DNA from: Allobosea sp. Tri-44
GTDB taxonomy: Bacteria > Pseudomonadota > Alphaproteobacteria > Rhizobiales > Beijerinckiaceae
NCBI RefSeq assembly: GCF_004123845.1
Contig: NZ_NBDP01000015.1
Coordinates: 216,375-280,374 of the forward strand
DNA: 64,000 nt
Direction of reading: 5' to 3'
Shown here: piece after piece, positions 51,985 to 61,854 of the stretch
How positions within the stretch are numbered: position 1 is the first letter of the stretch
Layout: each line of letters begins with the position of its first letter
Notes under the pieces: generated by a model
Database searches by the model: none
The model's input: only the letters and a program-made list of their open reading frames with translations
Told to the model about the DNA's origin: nothing
Position numbers and translations under genes: made by a program

Positions 51985-54033
51985 CTAATGCTCCTGCTCC
52001 AGCGAACGCGCATAGCCATCCAGCGCGCGGACGAAGACGGGGTTGAAGCGCCCGTCGATCGCGCCGCTGTAATGATCCGCCTTCTGTGCCGCGCGTTGCA
52101 AGGCCCGCACTGTATCCGGCTTCAGCTTCTGGTCGGAGACGTCGCTGGAAGACACAGCTGCCGCGCCGGCTTCGCCCTTCTCCAGCGCCTTCATCAGCAT
52201 CTGCAGCGAATTCGTGCCCGGGAAATACGAGCCGAAACCGTTGTCGATCAGCATCGCCATCGAGACCATCGCGATCGGGTCGCCCTTATCGGCAGCCTGG
52301 CGGAACAGGTTGAAACCCTTCTGCGGATTCTTCGGAAAGCCCGGCCGTCCTTCGAGATAGGCCGGCACCAGCTTGGCGATCGAGAAGGCGTCGCCCGCCT
52401 CCGCCGCCTTCTGGTACCAGCGCAGTGCCCCGCTTTCATCGCGCGCCCGGCCGCGGCCATATTGCAGCATCCGTCCGACATTGCTCATCGCGACCGGGTT
52501 GCCGGTGCCGGCGGCGCGCTCATAGAGCGCAAAAGCCTTCTGCAGCTCGACCTTGCTGCCCTGGCCGTTCTCGTAGAGCGCGCCGAGATTGTTCATCGCC
52601 GCGGCGCTGCCGGCCTCGGCCGCCTTGTCGTAAGCAGCGAGCGCCTCCTTGTAGCGCTCGGCTTTGTCATAGGCGCGGCCGAGCTGATAGGAGAGCCGCC
52701 TGACTTCCGGCTGCGCCTCGGCCGCCTGCCGGCAGGCGGCGATCGCCGCGCGCGTATCGAGCCGCCCGTACTTCACGCCCTTGGCGCCTTCGCGCCTGTC
52801 GGGATCGTTCGGATCGCCGGCGAGCTCGTCGCATTCCTGGACGCGGGGGCCGCGCGAGGCGTCGCTGCGTCCAAGATAGCCCTCGGCCAGCGAGCGATAG
52901 GCGCAGACCGTGCCGCAGTCCTTGAGATAATCCTCGTATTTGCCGGAGCCGCCGAGCCTGACCCAGTTCTGCTCGTCGCTGACGGCTTCGGTACTACGGC
53001 GCTTGTCGAGCAGCAGCGCCATCGCCGCCTCGCGATACCCGCAGGTCTCACCGCAGCGCGCGACATAGGCCTCGAGCGCGCTGCGCTCGCCGGCCGCCTT
53101 GGCCCGCTGCCAGTTGGCCTCGTCCCGCGCCTGCGCGACGGCGCGCGCCACGGCCGGCACCGGCTGTGCCACCGGCAGCGCGATCGAGGCAAAGTCGATC
53201 TCCGGCGCCTGCTCGCGGCCGCTGTCGCGCCGGGCCGCGGCTTCGACGCTGTCCTTGAGATAGCGCTGCAGATCGGACCAGGCGAGCGGCCCGGTCTCGG
53301 GCGCGCCGGCCGGCCGCGCCAGCCCGGCGGCACCCATCAGGAAGCGACTGGTGAACAGCCCGAGCTTCGCCTCCCGGTCCCAGTTGGCCGGCGTCGCGCC
53401 GGAGGTCGCAACCAGCTTGACGATGCCACCGCCGGTGCGCGGCTTGGCCGGGGTGAAGCCCGGGGCCGAAACGGCGAGCAGGCTCTCGCCCTTGCGGCCA
53501 GTCTCGCCGGTGAAGCAGGCGTCGATCATCACGATCAGCTGCCGCTGCGGCCCGATCTTCTGCCTGACCAGCTCGAGGTTCCGATAGAGCGTCTGCACGG
53601 CATAGCCGCTCTCGCTCGCATTTGGATTGCCGTCCTGCGGCAAGAGGAAGGGCTGGCGCGTCGCAAGATCAGGCACGCCGTGGCCGGAATAATAGACGAA
53701 GACGTTGGAGCGGCCCTCGACCGCGCTGCGCCAGAGCCGCCCGCCCTGCGGGTTGGCCTCGCTGCCGAACATCTGGGTGAGCTCGCCGAGCGTCGCATCC
53801 TTGAGCAGGAAGACGTTCTGCTCGCGGAAGCCGAGCGTACAGGTGAGCCAGGCCTTGATCGCCTCGGCATCGTTATGGGCGAAGTCGACCGTGCTGGTCT
53901 GCTTGTAGCTCTTGTTGCCGACCACCACCGCGATCGACTCGGCATTGTCCGAAAACGTTGCCGGTGGCGCCTGCGCGATCGAACTGGAGATGAGCCCGAG
54001 CCAGAGCAGGGCTGCGATCAGGAACGCCGGCAA
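51985..54033 (-). CDS. Caspase-like (C14) protein with Sel1 repeats
   Basis: The 682-residue precursor begins MPAFLIAALLWLGLISSSIA, a signal peptide ending near A-Q-A. The caspase p20-like domain (about 30-250) has the catalytic dyad His118 in YYSGHGVPD and Cys173 in MIDACFTGE, both intact. A linker follows, then tandem Sel1-like repeats (about 455-610) with ALAAYDKAAEAGSAAAMNNLGALYENG and similar units, and a final GAIDGRFNPVFVRALDGYA resembling a peptidoglycan-binding helix. The TTG at 54033 is chosen because GGAGG lies five bases before it and the paralogue starts identically. A longer TTG start four codons upstream exists. Confidence 0.88.
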   Translation of the reverse strand: MPAFLIAALLWLGLISSSIAQAPPATFSDNAESIAVVVGNKSYKQTSTVDFAHNDAEAIKAWLTCTLGFREQNVFLLKDATLGELTQMFGSEANPQGGRLWRSAVEGRSNVFVYYSGHGVPDLATRQPFLLPQDGNPNASESGYAVQTLYRNLELVRQKIGPQRQLIVMIDACFTGETGRKGESLLAVSAPGFTPAKPRTGGGIVKLVATSGATPANWDREAKLGLFTSRFLMGAAGLARPAGAPETGPLAWSDLQRYLKDSVEAAARRDSGREQAPEIDFASIALPVAQPVPAVARAVAQARDEANWQRAKAAGERSALEAYVARCGETCGYREAAMALLLDKRRSTEAVSDEQNWVRLGGSGKYEDYLKDCGTVCAYRSLAEGYLGRSDASRGPRVQECDELAGDPNDPDRREGAKGVKYGRLDTRAAIAACRQAAEAQPEVRRLSYQLGRAYDKAERYKEALAAYDKAAEAGSAAAMNNLGALYENGQGSKVELQKAFALYERAAGTGNPVAMSNVGRMLQYGRGRARDESGALRWYQKAAEAGDAFSIAKLVPAYLEGRPGFPKNPQKGFNLFRQAADKGDPIAMVSMAMLIDNGFGSYFPGTNSLQMLMKALEKGEAGAAAVSSSDVSDQKLKPDTVRALQRAAQKADHYSGAIDGRFNPVFVRALDGYARSLEQEH

Positions 54034-54301
54034 GGCCACCTCCAAAATCAGTGCGCGCCAGCGCTATGCCGCGCTGGCGCGTCGACCTGTCGATGCGGCT
54101 TTTGTCCGGACGATCCGTGGCGAAGATGTGACGCGGAGGAAGAGCCCCCTTCCCCACTCCCATACTCGGGTCATCCCAGGCGAAGCGAAGGTCCGGGATT
54201 GATACGAGGATACAGCTTGCGAGACGCGAGCATTACAACCCTTGCGCTAGTGACCGCTTATAGATGTTGCACCTCGGCACGAAGGGGATGGCCCACCGAA
54301 T

Positions 54302-56137
54302 CTAAATACCACTCGCTTGATTAGTTGCAAGATTTACCTTGACCTGATCCCGATCAACTTCAACACCATCTCTGTAAACTATACGTTCTACGACTCTGAT
54401 TGTCTGCCCATTCTCCACGTATGTTCTTACGGTTCTGGCCCTGACAACAACATTTTGTCCGCTGGAGTTCCTAAAACGCTGCTCATTTTGCCCCGCAGCT
54501 AACGGTGGGATGGATGGTGCCGGCTTGGCCTGCTTGACCTTTTCCGTCTTGTCCTTGACGGCGACGCAGCGCCCGGCGCTCAGTCTCTGCCCCGAGCTGC
54601 AGGCTCCCGGACAGACCAGACGCGGTTGCGCCCGGATTTTTTCCACCGCCCCCGGGCTCGCAGCCCCCGTATCGAGCTTCGCTCCCGCGTGCCGATTAAA
54701 GCTGCGCATGGCCTGCTGCGTCGAGGCTCCCCATTCGCCATCGATGGCGCCGGCATGACAGCCGACGCGCTTGAGTTCCACCTGAAGTGCTTTGATCACC
54801 TGCGGATCGTTGCCCGGCGCGCCAGCCTCCGGCTTCAACGGCGCGGATGCGGGCTGCGAGGGCGTGAGCAATGGTGCCGGCGCCGGGCCAGGCTGCTCCG
54901 TCGGCGACGGCTGCGCTGCCCCGGACTGCAGCTTCTCGGCATCCCCGTCGCTTTTCGCGTGCGCAAGCCGAAGGTAGCCCTGCGCAACGGTGCGATAGGC
55001 GCAGATGACGCGGCAACCCTTGAGATATTCCTCATACTGGCCGGCGGCGCTGAGACGTTGCCAGTTCTGCTCGTCGGTTGCAGCTTCCGCGCTGCGCCGC
55101 CTGTCGAGCAGCAGCTCCATCGCTACCTCGCGGTACTGGCAAATCTCGCCGCAGCGCGCGATGTACCCCTCGAGCGCACTGCGCTCGCCCGCCGCCTTGG
55201 CCCGCCGCCAATTGGCCTCATCCCGTGTCAGCCCGACCGCACGCGCCACGGCCGGCACCGGCAACGCAACCGGCAGGACAATCGCGGCCTCGTCGATCTC
55301 CGGCGCCTGCTCGCGACCGCTGTCGCGCCGCGCGGCGGCTTCGACCTCGCGGACGACATAGGATTGCAGTTCCGACCAGACGATCCGCATGTCATTGGAA
55401 GAGCCGCTCTGGCCAGCTTGCGCCAAACCAGCGGCGCCCATCAGGAAGCGGCTGGTGAACAGGCCGAGCTTCGCCTTCTCGTCCCAGTTCGCCGGAGTCG
55501 CGCCCGAGGTCGCGACGAGCTTGACGATGCTGCCTCCTGCTCGCGGCCTGGCTGGCGTGAACCCCGGCGCCGAGACGGCGAGCAGGCTTTCGCCCTTGCG
55601 GCCAGTCTCGCCGGTGAAGCAGGCATCGATCATCACGATCAACTGGCGCTGCGAACCGATCTTCTGCCGGACCAGCTCCAGATTGCGATAGAGCGCCTGC
55701 AGCGAATAGCCGGTCTCGGTCAAATTGGGATTGCCGTCCTGCGGCAACAGGAAAGGCTGGCGGGTGGCGAGGTCGGGCACGCCATGGCCGGAATAGTAGA
55801 CGAAGACGTTGGAACGGCTCTCTGAAACGCTGCGCCAGAGCCGCCCCGCCTGGGGATTGACCTCGCTGCCGAAGACCTGGTTGAGTTCGCTCAGCGTCGC
55901 GTCCTTGAGCAGGAAGACGTTCTGCTCGCGAAAACCAAGAGTGCCGGTGAGCCAGGCCTTGATCGCCTCGGCGTCATTATGGGCGAAGTCGACCGTGCTG
56001 GTCTGCTTGTAGGCCTTGTTGCCGATCACAACCGCGATCGACTCGGCGTTGTCGGAGAGCGTTGCCGGCAGCGTCTGCGCGATCGGGCCGGAGACCAGCC
56101 CGAACCAAAGTAAAACCGCGAGCAGGAACGCTGGCAA
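54302..56137 (-). CDS. Caspase-like (C14) protein with peptidoglycan-binding-like tail
   Basis: The 611-residue precursor is a tandem duplicate of the following gene: the first 180 residues differ at about 27 positions (about 85 % identity by eye). His118 (YYSGHGVPD) and Cys173 (MIDACFTGE) are intact. After about residue 400 the two diverge completely. This copy has a proline-rich linker (PTEQPGPAPAPLLTPSQPAS), then KALQVELKRVGCHAGAIDGEWG and AMRSFNRHAGA, a peptidoglycan-binding-like fold, a CSSGQRLSAGRC knot and a basic tail. Start is TTG at 56137, with GGAGG five bases before it. The 268-bp gap to the next gene contains a partial repeat. Confidence 0.88.
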   Translation of the reverse strand: MPAFLLAVLLWFGLVSGPIAQTLPATLSDNAESIAVVIGNKAYKQTSTVDFAHNDAEAIKAWLTGTLGFREQNVFLLKDATLSELNQVFGSEVNPQAGRLWRSVSESRSNVFVYYSGHGVPDLATRQPFLLPQDGNPNLTETGYSLQALYRNLELVRQKIGSQRQLIVMIDACFTGETGRKGESLLAVSAPGFTPARPRAGGSIVKLVATSGATPANWDEKAKLGLFTSRFLMGAAGLAQAGQSGSSNDMRIVWSELQSYVVREVEAAARRDSGREQAPEIDEAAIVLPVALPVPAVARAVGLTRDEANWRRAKAAGERSALEGYIARCGEICQYREVAMELLLDRRRSAEAATDEQNWQRLSAAGQYEEYLKGCRVICAYRTVAQGYLRLAHAKSDGDAEKLQSGAAQPSPTEQPGPAPAPLLTPSQPASAPLKPEAGAPGNDPQVIKALQVELKRVGCHAGAIDGEWGASTQQAMRSFNRHAGAKLDTGAASPGAVEKIRAQPRLVCPGACSSGQRLSAGRCVAVKDKTEKVKQAKPAPSIPPLAAGQNEQRFRNSSGQNVVVRARTVRTYVENGQTIRVVERIVYRDGVEVDRDQVKVNLATNQASGI

Positions 56138-56262
56138 GCTCGCCTCCGAAATCAGCGACCGTCAACATTATGTTGCACTGACGCATCGATTTGTCGACGA
56201 GACTCTTGCTTGAACGATCCATTACGCAAAGGAATGGATTTGACTTACGTTCCGCACCGCAG

Positions 56263-56297
56263 TCATCCCGGGCTCGGCGTAGCGAAGCCCGGGATGA
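56263..56297. repeat. Hairpin repeat (TCATCCCGGGCT family)
   Basis: TCATCCCGGGCT (56263-56274) and AGCCCGGGATGA (56286-56297) form a perfect 12-base stem with an 11-base loop just past the ilvD stop, and a partial copy (GTCATCCCAGGCGAAGCGAA) occurs near 54171. No U-run follows, so termination by itself is uncertain. Confidence 0.65.
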
Positions 56298-56305
56298 GCA
56301 GAATC

Positions 56306-58147
56306 TCAGTCGATCGCCCGCACCGCCCCCTTGGCCGCGCTGGTCGCCAGCGCCGCATAGGCTTTCAGCGCGGTCGTGACCTTGCGCTTGCGCGGCGCCG
56401 CCGGCTTCCAGGCATCCTTGCCCTTGGCGTCCATCGCGGCACGCCGGCGTGCCATCTCCTCGTCGGAGACCTTGAGGCTGATGCCGCGGTTCGGGATGTC
56501 GATCTCGATCACGTCGCCGCTTTCGACGAGGCCGATCGCGCCGCCCTCGGCCGCCTCAGGCGAGACATGGCCGATCGAGAGACCGGAGGAGCCGCCCGAG
56601 AAGCGCCCGTCGGTGATCAGCGCGCAGGCCTTTCCGAGCCCCTTCGACTTCAGATAGCTCGTCGGATAGAGCATCTCCTGCATGCCCGGCCCGCCGCGCG
56701 GCCCCTCATAGCGGATTAGCACGATCTCGCCGGCCTTGACCTTGTTGTTGAGGATGCCCTCGACCGCCGCGTCCTGGCTCTCGAAGATCACCGCCTTGCC
56801 GGAGAAGGTCAGGATCGAGGCGTCGACACCCGCCGTCTTCACGATGCAGCCGTCGAGCGCGATATTGCCGTAGAGCACGGCGAGGCCGCCATCCTGCGAA
56901 TGCGCATGCGCCTTCTCGCGGATGACGCCCTTTTCGCGATCGAGGTCGAGTTCCCCATAGCGCCGGTCCTGGCTGAAGGCAGTCTGCGTCGGCACGCCGC
57001 CGGGGGCGGCGCTGTAGAAGGAGCGCACCGCCTCGCTCTGCGTCTGCCTGATGTCCCAGCGCTCCAGCGCCTCGGCCATCGTCGCGCTATGCACGGTCGG
57101 CAGCGAGGTGTCGATCAGCCCGGCCCGGTCGAGCTCGCCCAGGATCGCCATGATGCCGCCGGCGCGATGGACATCCTCCATGTGGACGTTGGCGACGGCG
57201 GGCGCGACCTTGCACAGCACTGGGACGTTGCGCGAGAGCCGGTCGATATCGGCCATGGTGAAGTCGATCTCGGCCTCGTGCGCCGCTGCCAGCAAATGCA
57301 GCACCGTATTGGTCGAGCCGCCCATCGAGATGTCGAGCGTCATCGCGTTCTCGAAGGCCTTGAAGCTCGCGACATTGCGCGGCAGCACGCTCTCGTCGTC
57401 CTGCTCGTACCAGCGCTTGGCGATGTCGACGATCAGATGCCCGGCCTCGACGAACAGGCGCTTGCGGTCGGCATGGGTCGCCAGCGTCGAGCCGTTGCCC
57501 GGCAGCGCGAGACCCAGCGCCTCGGTCAGGCAGTTCATCGAATTGGCGGTGAACATGCCCGAGCACGAACCGCAGGTCGGGCAGGCCGAGCGCTCGATCA
57601 CCTCGACTTCGCTGTCCGAGTACTTGCTGTCGGCGGCAGCGACCATGGCATCGACCAGGTCGACCTTCTTCAGCACGCCGTCGGCGATGTACTTGCCCGC
57701 TTCCATCGGTCCGCCCGAGACGAACACGACCGGGATATTCAGGCGCATCGCCGCCATCAGCATGCCGGGCGTGATCTTGTCGCAATTGGAGATGCAGACC
57801 ATCGCGTCGGCGCAATGCGCATTGACCATGTATTCGACGCTGTCGGCGATCAGCTCGCGCGAGGGCAGCGAATAGAGCATGCCGTCATGGCCCATGGCGA
57901 TGCCGTCATCGACCGCGATGGTGTTGAACTCCTTGGCGACGCCGCCGGCCTTCTCGATCTCGCGCGCCACCAGCTGGCCGAGGTCCTTGAGATGGACATG
58001 GCCCGGCACGAACTGGGTGAAGGAGTTCACCACCGCGATGATCGGCTTGCCGAAATCCGAATCCTTCATGCCGGTGGCGCGCCAGAGGCCGCGGGCGCCG
58101 GCCATGTTGCGGCCATGGGTGGTGGTGGCGGATCTCAGCCTCGGCAT
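56306..58147 (-). CDS. ilvD: Dihydroxy-acid dehydratase
   Basis: IlvD dehydrates 2,3-dihydroxy-isovalerate and the corresponding valerate in valine, leucine and isoleucine synthesis. The 613-residue protein starts [20 protein letters not shown] and has the iron-sulfur ligands in [12 protein letters not shown] and [19 protein letters not shown], with the closeness to the Escherichia coli enzyme implying an oxygen-labile [4Fe-4S] type. The C-terminal [21 protein letters not shown] binds substrate and magnesium. The gene is monocistronic on this strand, following a 204-bp divergent spacer with the PhnD-like gene. Confidence 0.97.
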   Translation of the reverse strand: MPRLRSATTTHGRNMAGARGLWRATGMKDSDFGKPIIAVVNSFTQFVPGHVHLKDLGQLVAREIEKAGGVAKEFNTIAVDDGIAMGHDGMLYSLPSRELIADSVEYMVNAHCADAMVCISNCDKITPGMLMAAMRLNIPVVFVSGGPMEAGKYIADGVLKKVDLVDAMVAAADSKYSDSEVEVIERSACPTCGSCSGMFTANSMNCLTEALGLALPGNGSTLATHADRKRLFVEAGHLIVDIAKRWYEQDDESVLPRNVASFKAFENAMTLDISMGGSTNTVLHLLAAAHEAEIDFTMADIDRLSRNVPVLCKVAPAVANVHMEDVHRAGGIMAILGELDRAGLIDTSLPTVHSATMAEALERWDIRQTQSEAVRSFYSAAPGGVPTQTAFSQDRRYGELDLDREKGVIREKAHAHSQDGGLAVLYGNIALDGCIVKTAGVDASILTFSGKAVIFESQDAAVEGILNNKVKAGEIVLIRYEGPRGGPGMQEMLYPTSYLKSKGLGKACALITDGRFSGGSSGLSIGHVSPEAAEGGAIGLVESGDVIEIDIPNRGISLKVSDEEMARRRAAMDAKGKDAWKPAAPRKRKVTTALKAYAALATSAAKGAVRAID

Positions 58148-58351
58148 GCTTGACCTCGTCGACAGGGCGTCCGAACAGAAGGGTTCGCCCTATAGCTAGC
58201 GACAGCGCACAACCAGCCAAAATTGAATTATTCGATTTTGATGATCGGCGCCGTCCATGCTGCGGGTGCGAGAGGCCTGCAGCGTCGCCCTCGCTTGTCG
58301 GCCGATGGCTACCTCCCCTAGCATGCCCGGCCGGACCGGGAGGCGGTCCAA

Positions 58352-59224
58352 ATGGGGACGGGATTGGACATGACGGAGATCGCGGCGCGGGACTATCAGG
58401 CCGCGCGGGCAAAGGCGCCGCCGCTCTCGGCGACCTCGCCAATGTACAATCTCCCCGAAATGCGCGCCCTCTATCTGGCCTTCTGGGATGCGCTCGCCGC
58501 CGAACTCGGCCCGGAGGCGGGAGAATTGCCGCAAGCCTTCTCCTTCGACCGCCCCGCCGTACCCGAGGCAATCGGCTCGGAAGTGTTCTTCTCGCAGACT
58601 TGCGGCTACCCGCTGCAGACGATCTATCGCGGCCAGTACCAGTTGCTCGGCGTGCCCAGCTACGACGCGCCGGGCTGCGGCGAGGCCACCCATTGCGCCT
58701 TCCTGCTTGTGCGGGACGGTTCCCCTTTCGAGACCGTTGAGGACCTGCGCGGCACACGCTTCGCCTGCAACAGCCGGCAGTCGAACTCCGGCATGAACCT
58801 GCCGCGTCGCCTGATCGCCCCGCTCGCCGGCGGCAAGCCGTTCTTCGGCGAGGTCGTCGAGACCGGAACGCACCCGTTCAGCATGGCGCGCGTCGCCGCC
58901 GGCGAGCTCGACGCCGCCTCGATCGACTGCATGACCTATGCCTATTTCAGCCAGCACCGGCCTGAGGCCGTGGCGGGGCTGCGCGTCATCGCGCAGACGC
59001 CGCGGAGCCCGGCCATCCCCTTCGTCACCTCGATAGCGACGGCGCCGGCACGGGTCCAAGCCCTGCGCGCCGCGCTGCTCGCTTTGTCGTCGAAGCCGGA
59101 GCATCGCCCGGTGCTGCAGGCGCTGCGCATCGCCTCGATCGGCCCGGCTTCGCCGGCCGCCTATGAGCGCATCCTCGATTACGAGCGGGAGGCCGCCGAG
59201 CTGGGCTATCCCGAACTGGTGTGA
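58352..59224 (+). CDS. PhnD-like periplasmic-binding-fold protein without signal peptide
   Basis: The 290-residue protein resembles phosphate/phosphonate-type PhnD binding proteins: FSQTCGYPLQTIYRGQYQLLGVPSYDAPGC, HCAFLLVRDGSPFETVEDLRGTRFACNSRQSNSG, and a hinge segment MARVAAGELDAASIDCMTYA. It has no signal peptide and starts with MGTGLDMTEIAARDYQAARA, so it may be cytoplasmic or sense a ligand inside the cell. The ATG at 58352 has GGAGG eight bases upstream. No permease or ATPase gene accompanies it. The next gene begins two bases after its stop. Confidence 0.8.
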   Translation: MGTGLDMTEIAARDYQAARAKAPPLSATSPMYNLPEMRALYLAFWDALAAELGPEAGELPQAFSFDRPAVPEAIGSEVFFSQTCGYPLQTIYRGQYQLLGVPSYDAPGCGEATHCAFLLVRDGSPFETVEDLRGTRFACNSRQSNSGMNLPRRLIAPLAGGKPFFGEVVETGTHPFSMARVAAGELDAASIDCMTYAYFSQHRPEAVAGLRVIAQTPRSPAIPFVTSIATAPARVQALRAALLALSSKPEHRPVLQALRIASIGPASPAAYERILDYEREAAELGYPELV

Positions 59225-59226
59225 CG

Positions 59227-60909
59227 ATGGATCGCTTCGATCTCGGCCTCCACAAGCGTACGATCCGGACCGCCTCTCCCGAGGCGCAACGCTTCTTCGA
59301 TCTCGGCCTGAACTGGTGCTTCGGCTTCAATCAGGAGGAAGGGGTCAAGTGCTTCCAGCGGGCGCTGAGCTTCGATCCCGATTGCGTCATGGCGCATTGG
59401 GGCGTCGCCTATGGCGCCGGCCCCTTCTACAATCTGGTCCGGCGCGATCTCGGCCCGCAGGAGGCGCAGGCGGCCACGAGGCTCGCCTCCGACCACATCC
59501 AGCGGGCGCTTTCCTTGAGCGAAGGCTCGGACGATGCCGAGCGCCTGCTCGTCGAGGCCCTCGCACGCCGCGTCCAGAAGCCTCACCCGGTCGCAGCCGA
59601 CGAGTATGATCGCTGGGACGACGACTACGCCGCCGCGATGCGCCGGGTCCATCATGCCTGCCCGGACGATCAGGACGTGATGGCACTCCTGGTCGAGGCC
59701 CTGATCACGCGCACGCCGCGGCGCCTCTGGGACCTGAGGACCGGCCGCCCGGCCAGAGGCGCCGACACGCTGGAGGCGCTCGCCATCTGCGAGCGCGGCA
59801 TCGCCATGGCCGAGGCCGCCGGCACGCCGCCGCACCCGGCGCTGCTGCATCTGCACATCCATCTGCTCGAAATGTCGAACGAGCCCGAGCGGGCCCTCCG
59901 TTCGGCGGACAGCCTGACCGACAGGCTGCCGGATGCCGGCCACATGAACCACATGCCGGCGCATATCTATGTGCTGTGCGGTGACTATGAACGGTCGCGG
60001 CTGGCCAGCGAGCAGGCAATCCGCGCCGACGATCTCTATGCCGACTATGCCGGCTCGCGGAATTTCTACGTCACTGCGCGCTGCCACGACCTGCATCTGA
60101 TGATGCATGCCTGCATGCTGCTCGGCCAGTACCGGCCGGCGCTCGCTGCGGCGAACAAGGTGCGGGCGATCGTGACCGAAGACATTCTCTCGCTGCACGA
60201 GCGGCCGAAGCTCGTCAGGGCCTGCGAGGCCTATGTCTCGATGAAGATGCATGTCCTCGTCCGCTTCGGACGCTGGCAGGAGATTCTCGACGAGCCCTTC
60301 CCCGGCGATCCCGAGATCTATCGCGTCTCCATCCCGATGCAGCACTACGCGCGCGGCATCGCCCATGCGACGCTGAAGGACTTTGCCGAGGCCGAGCGGG
60401 AACAGGAGCTGTTCGCCCGGTCCAGGGCACACATCGGCGCCGATTATCGTTTCCTCAGCAACTACGCCCAGGACACCCTGGCGGTAGGCGAAGCCATGCT
60501 CGGCGGCGAGCTCGACTACCACAAGGGCAATTACGAACGCGCCTATGGGCAGCTCAGGCAGGCCGTCCATCTCGACGATCACCTGAACTACACCGAGCCC
60601 TGGGCCTGGATGCATCCGCCTCGGCACGCCCTCGCCGCCCTGCTGATGGAACAGGGGCACCATGCCGAAGCGGAGGCGGTCTATCGCGACGATCTCGGTC
60701 TCACCCGCAACATCCAGCGCTGCGCCCAGCATCCCGATAATGTCTGGGCGCTGCACGGCCTGGTCGAATGCCTGCAACATCGCGGGGAGACCAGGGAGCG
60801 GCCGGAGCTCGAGCACAAGCTGGCGGCGGCCCTGGCACGAACCGATGTGCCGATCACCTCATCCTGCGCCTGCCGGACGGATGTCCGCCGGCCCTGCTGC
60901 TCTGCCTGA
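59227..60909 (+). CDS. Tetratricopeptide repeat protein (HMPxHI motif)
   Basis: The 560-residue protein is made largely of helical repeats and contains FDLGLNWCFGFNQEEGVKCFQRAL near the start, and GHMNHMPAHIYVLCGDYERS near residue 240, the H-M-P-x-H-I pattern known in a group of large bacterial TPR proteins. Multiple histidine clusters (HPALLHLHIHLLEM) hint at metal binding. It begins at the ATG at 59227, two bases after the PhnD-like stop, so the genes are coupled. The C-terminal CRTDVRRPCCSA is poorly conserved. It may be a scaffold or an enzyme; the function is unknown. Confidence 0.8.
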   Translation: MDRFDLGLHKRTIRTASPEAQRFFDLGLNWCFGFNQEEGVKCFQRALSFDPDCVMAHWGVAYGAGPFYNLVRRDLGPQEAQAATRLASDHIQRALSLSEGSDDAERLLVEALARRVQKPHPVAADEYDRWDDDYAAAMRRVHHACPDDQDVMALLVEALITRTPRRLWDLRTGRPARGADTLEALAICERGIAMAEAAGTPPHPALLHLHIHLLEMSNEPERALRSADSLTDRLPDAGHMNHMPAHIYVLCGDYERSRLASEQAIRADDLYADYAGSRNFYVTARCHDLHLMMHACMLLGQYRPALAAANKVRAIVTEDILSLHERPKLVRACEAYVSMKMHVLVRFGRWQEILDEPFPGDPEIYRVSIPMQHYARGIAHATLKDFAEAEREQELFARSRAHIGADYRFLSNYAQDTLAVGEAMLGGELDYHKGNYERAYGQLRQAVHLDDHLNYTEPWAWMHPPRHALAALLMEQGHHAEAEAVYRDDLGLTRNIQRCAQHPDNVWALHGLVECLQHRGETRERPELEHKLAAALARTDVPITSSCACRTDVRRPCCSA

Positions 60910-60919
60910 GGGCTCCCCT

Positions 60920-61777
60920 GTGTTGCGCAATATCGACATCGACCTGCTGCGGTCCTTCGTCACCATCGCCGAGCTGCGCTCTTTCACCCGCGCCGCAGCG
61001 GCCCTGAACCGCACCCAGTCGACGATCTCGACGCAGGTGCGAAAGCTCGAGGAGATCGCCGGCCAGACCCTGCTGCAGCGCTCGCCGCAGGAGGTGCTGC
61101 TGACTCGGGCCGGCGAGGATTTCCTCGGCTACGCCCGCCGCATCGTCGCGCTGCATGACGAGGCGCTCGACGTCGTCCGCGCCCAGAGCGTTTCCGGGCG
61201 CGTCCGACTCGCTGTGATGGACGACTACGCCACCATCGTCCTGCCCGAGACGCTTGCCCGCTTCGCCCGCTCGCATCCGGAGGTCGAGCTCGAGGTCACC
61301 ACCGGCTTCACCCGCGACCTGCTCGCCAGTCTCGGCGAGGCCTTCGACATCGTCCTGGCGACGCAGAAGGCCGGCGATGGCAGCGGCGAGGTGCTGCGCA
61401 CCGAGCGCACCGCCTGGGCCTGGTCCGACCGGCACGATTTCCCGCCGGCCGGCCCCTTGCCGCTCGCGCTGCTGAAGGCGCCGAACATGTATCGCGAATG
61501 GGCGCTCGCAGCGCTCAACGAGGCCGGCCAGACCTGGCGCATCCTGTTCTCCTCTTCCAGCATCGGCGCGGTCGAGGCGGTCGCTGCCGCCGGCGCGGCG
61601 CTGACCGTGGTCAAGGCCGGCACCGCCCGCGAGGGCCTGCGCCTGCTGGGCGAGACGGAGGGCCTGCCCGCCCTGCCGGCCTCCGAGATAGCGCTCCACC
61701 TGGCGCCGGGGCGCCCGACACCAGCAGTGCGGGCGCTCGCGGGTTTCCTGGCAGAGGCGCTCAAGGCGGAGGATTAG
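60920..61777 (+). CDS. LysR family transcriptional regulator
   Basis: The 285-residue regulator starts at a GTG (60920), seven bases after GAGGG, with LRNIDIDLLRSFVTIAELRSFTRAAAALNRTQSTISTQV, the LysR helix-turn-helix, and an effector domain from about residue 90. Longer in-frame extension upstream lies inside the TPR gene. It follows the PhnD-like and TPR genes on the same strand with a 10-bp gap and may be part of the same operon, which is unusual for a LysR regulator. Confidence 0.87.
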   Translation: MLRNIDIDLLRSFVTIAELRSFTRAAAALNRTQSTISTQVRKLEEIAGQTLLQRSPQEVLLTRAGEDFLGYARRIVALHDEALDVVRAQSVSGRVRLAVMDDYATIVLPETLARFARSHPEVELEVTTGFTRDLLASLGEAFDIVLATQKAGDGSGEVLRTERTAWAWSDRHDFPPAGPLPLALLKAPNMYREWALAALNEAGQTWRILFSSSSIGAVEAVAAAGAALTVVKAGTAREGLRLLGETEGLPALPASEIALHLAPGRPTPAVRALAGFLAEALKAED

Positions 61778-61791
61778 CGTCCTTCTCCACC

Positions 61792-61854
61792 AATCTCGGG
61801 CTTGCCCGAGATTGGCACTTAAAGTGATGCATGTCGGAAACATCCGACATGCAT
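61792..61854. repeat. Two perfect hairpins downstream of the LysR gene
   Basis: AATCTCGGGC (61792-61801) and GCCCGAGATT (61804-61813) make a ten-base stem with a two-base loop, and ATGCATGTCGGA (61827-61838) and TCCGACATGCAT (61843-61854) a twelve-base stem with a four-base loop. They end transcription of the LysR gene at most weakly, since no U-run follows. They start an 850-bp gene-free stretch. Confidence 0.6.

Noticed and set aside
50638..56137. A complete toxin-antitoxin or phage-defence system around the caspase-like genes
   Set aside because: The proteins have signal peptides, so they act outside the cytoplasm, and no sensor, nuclease or NTPase partner is nearby.
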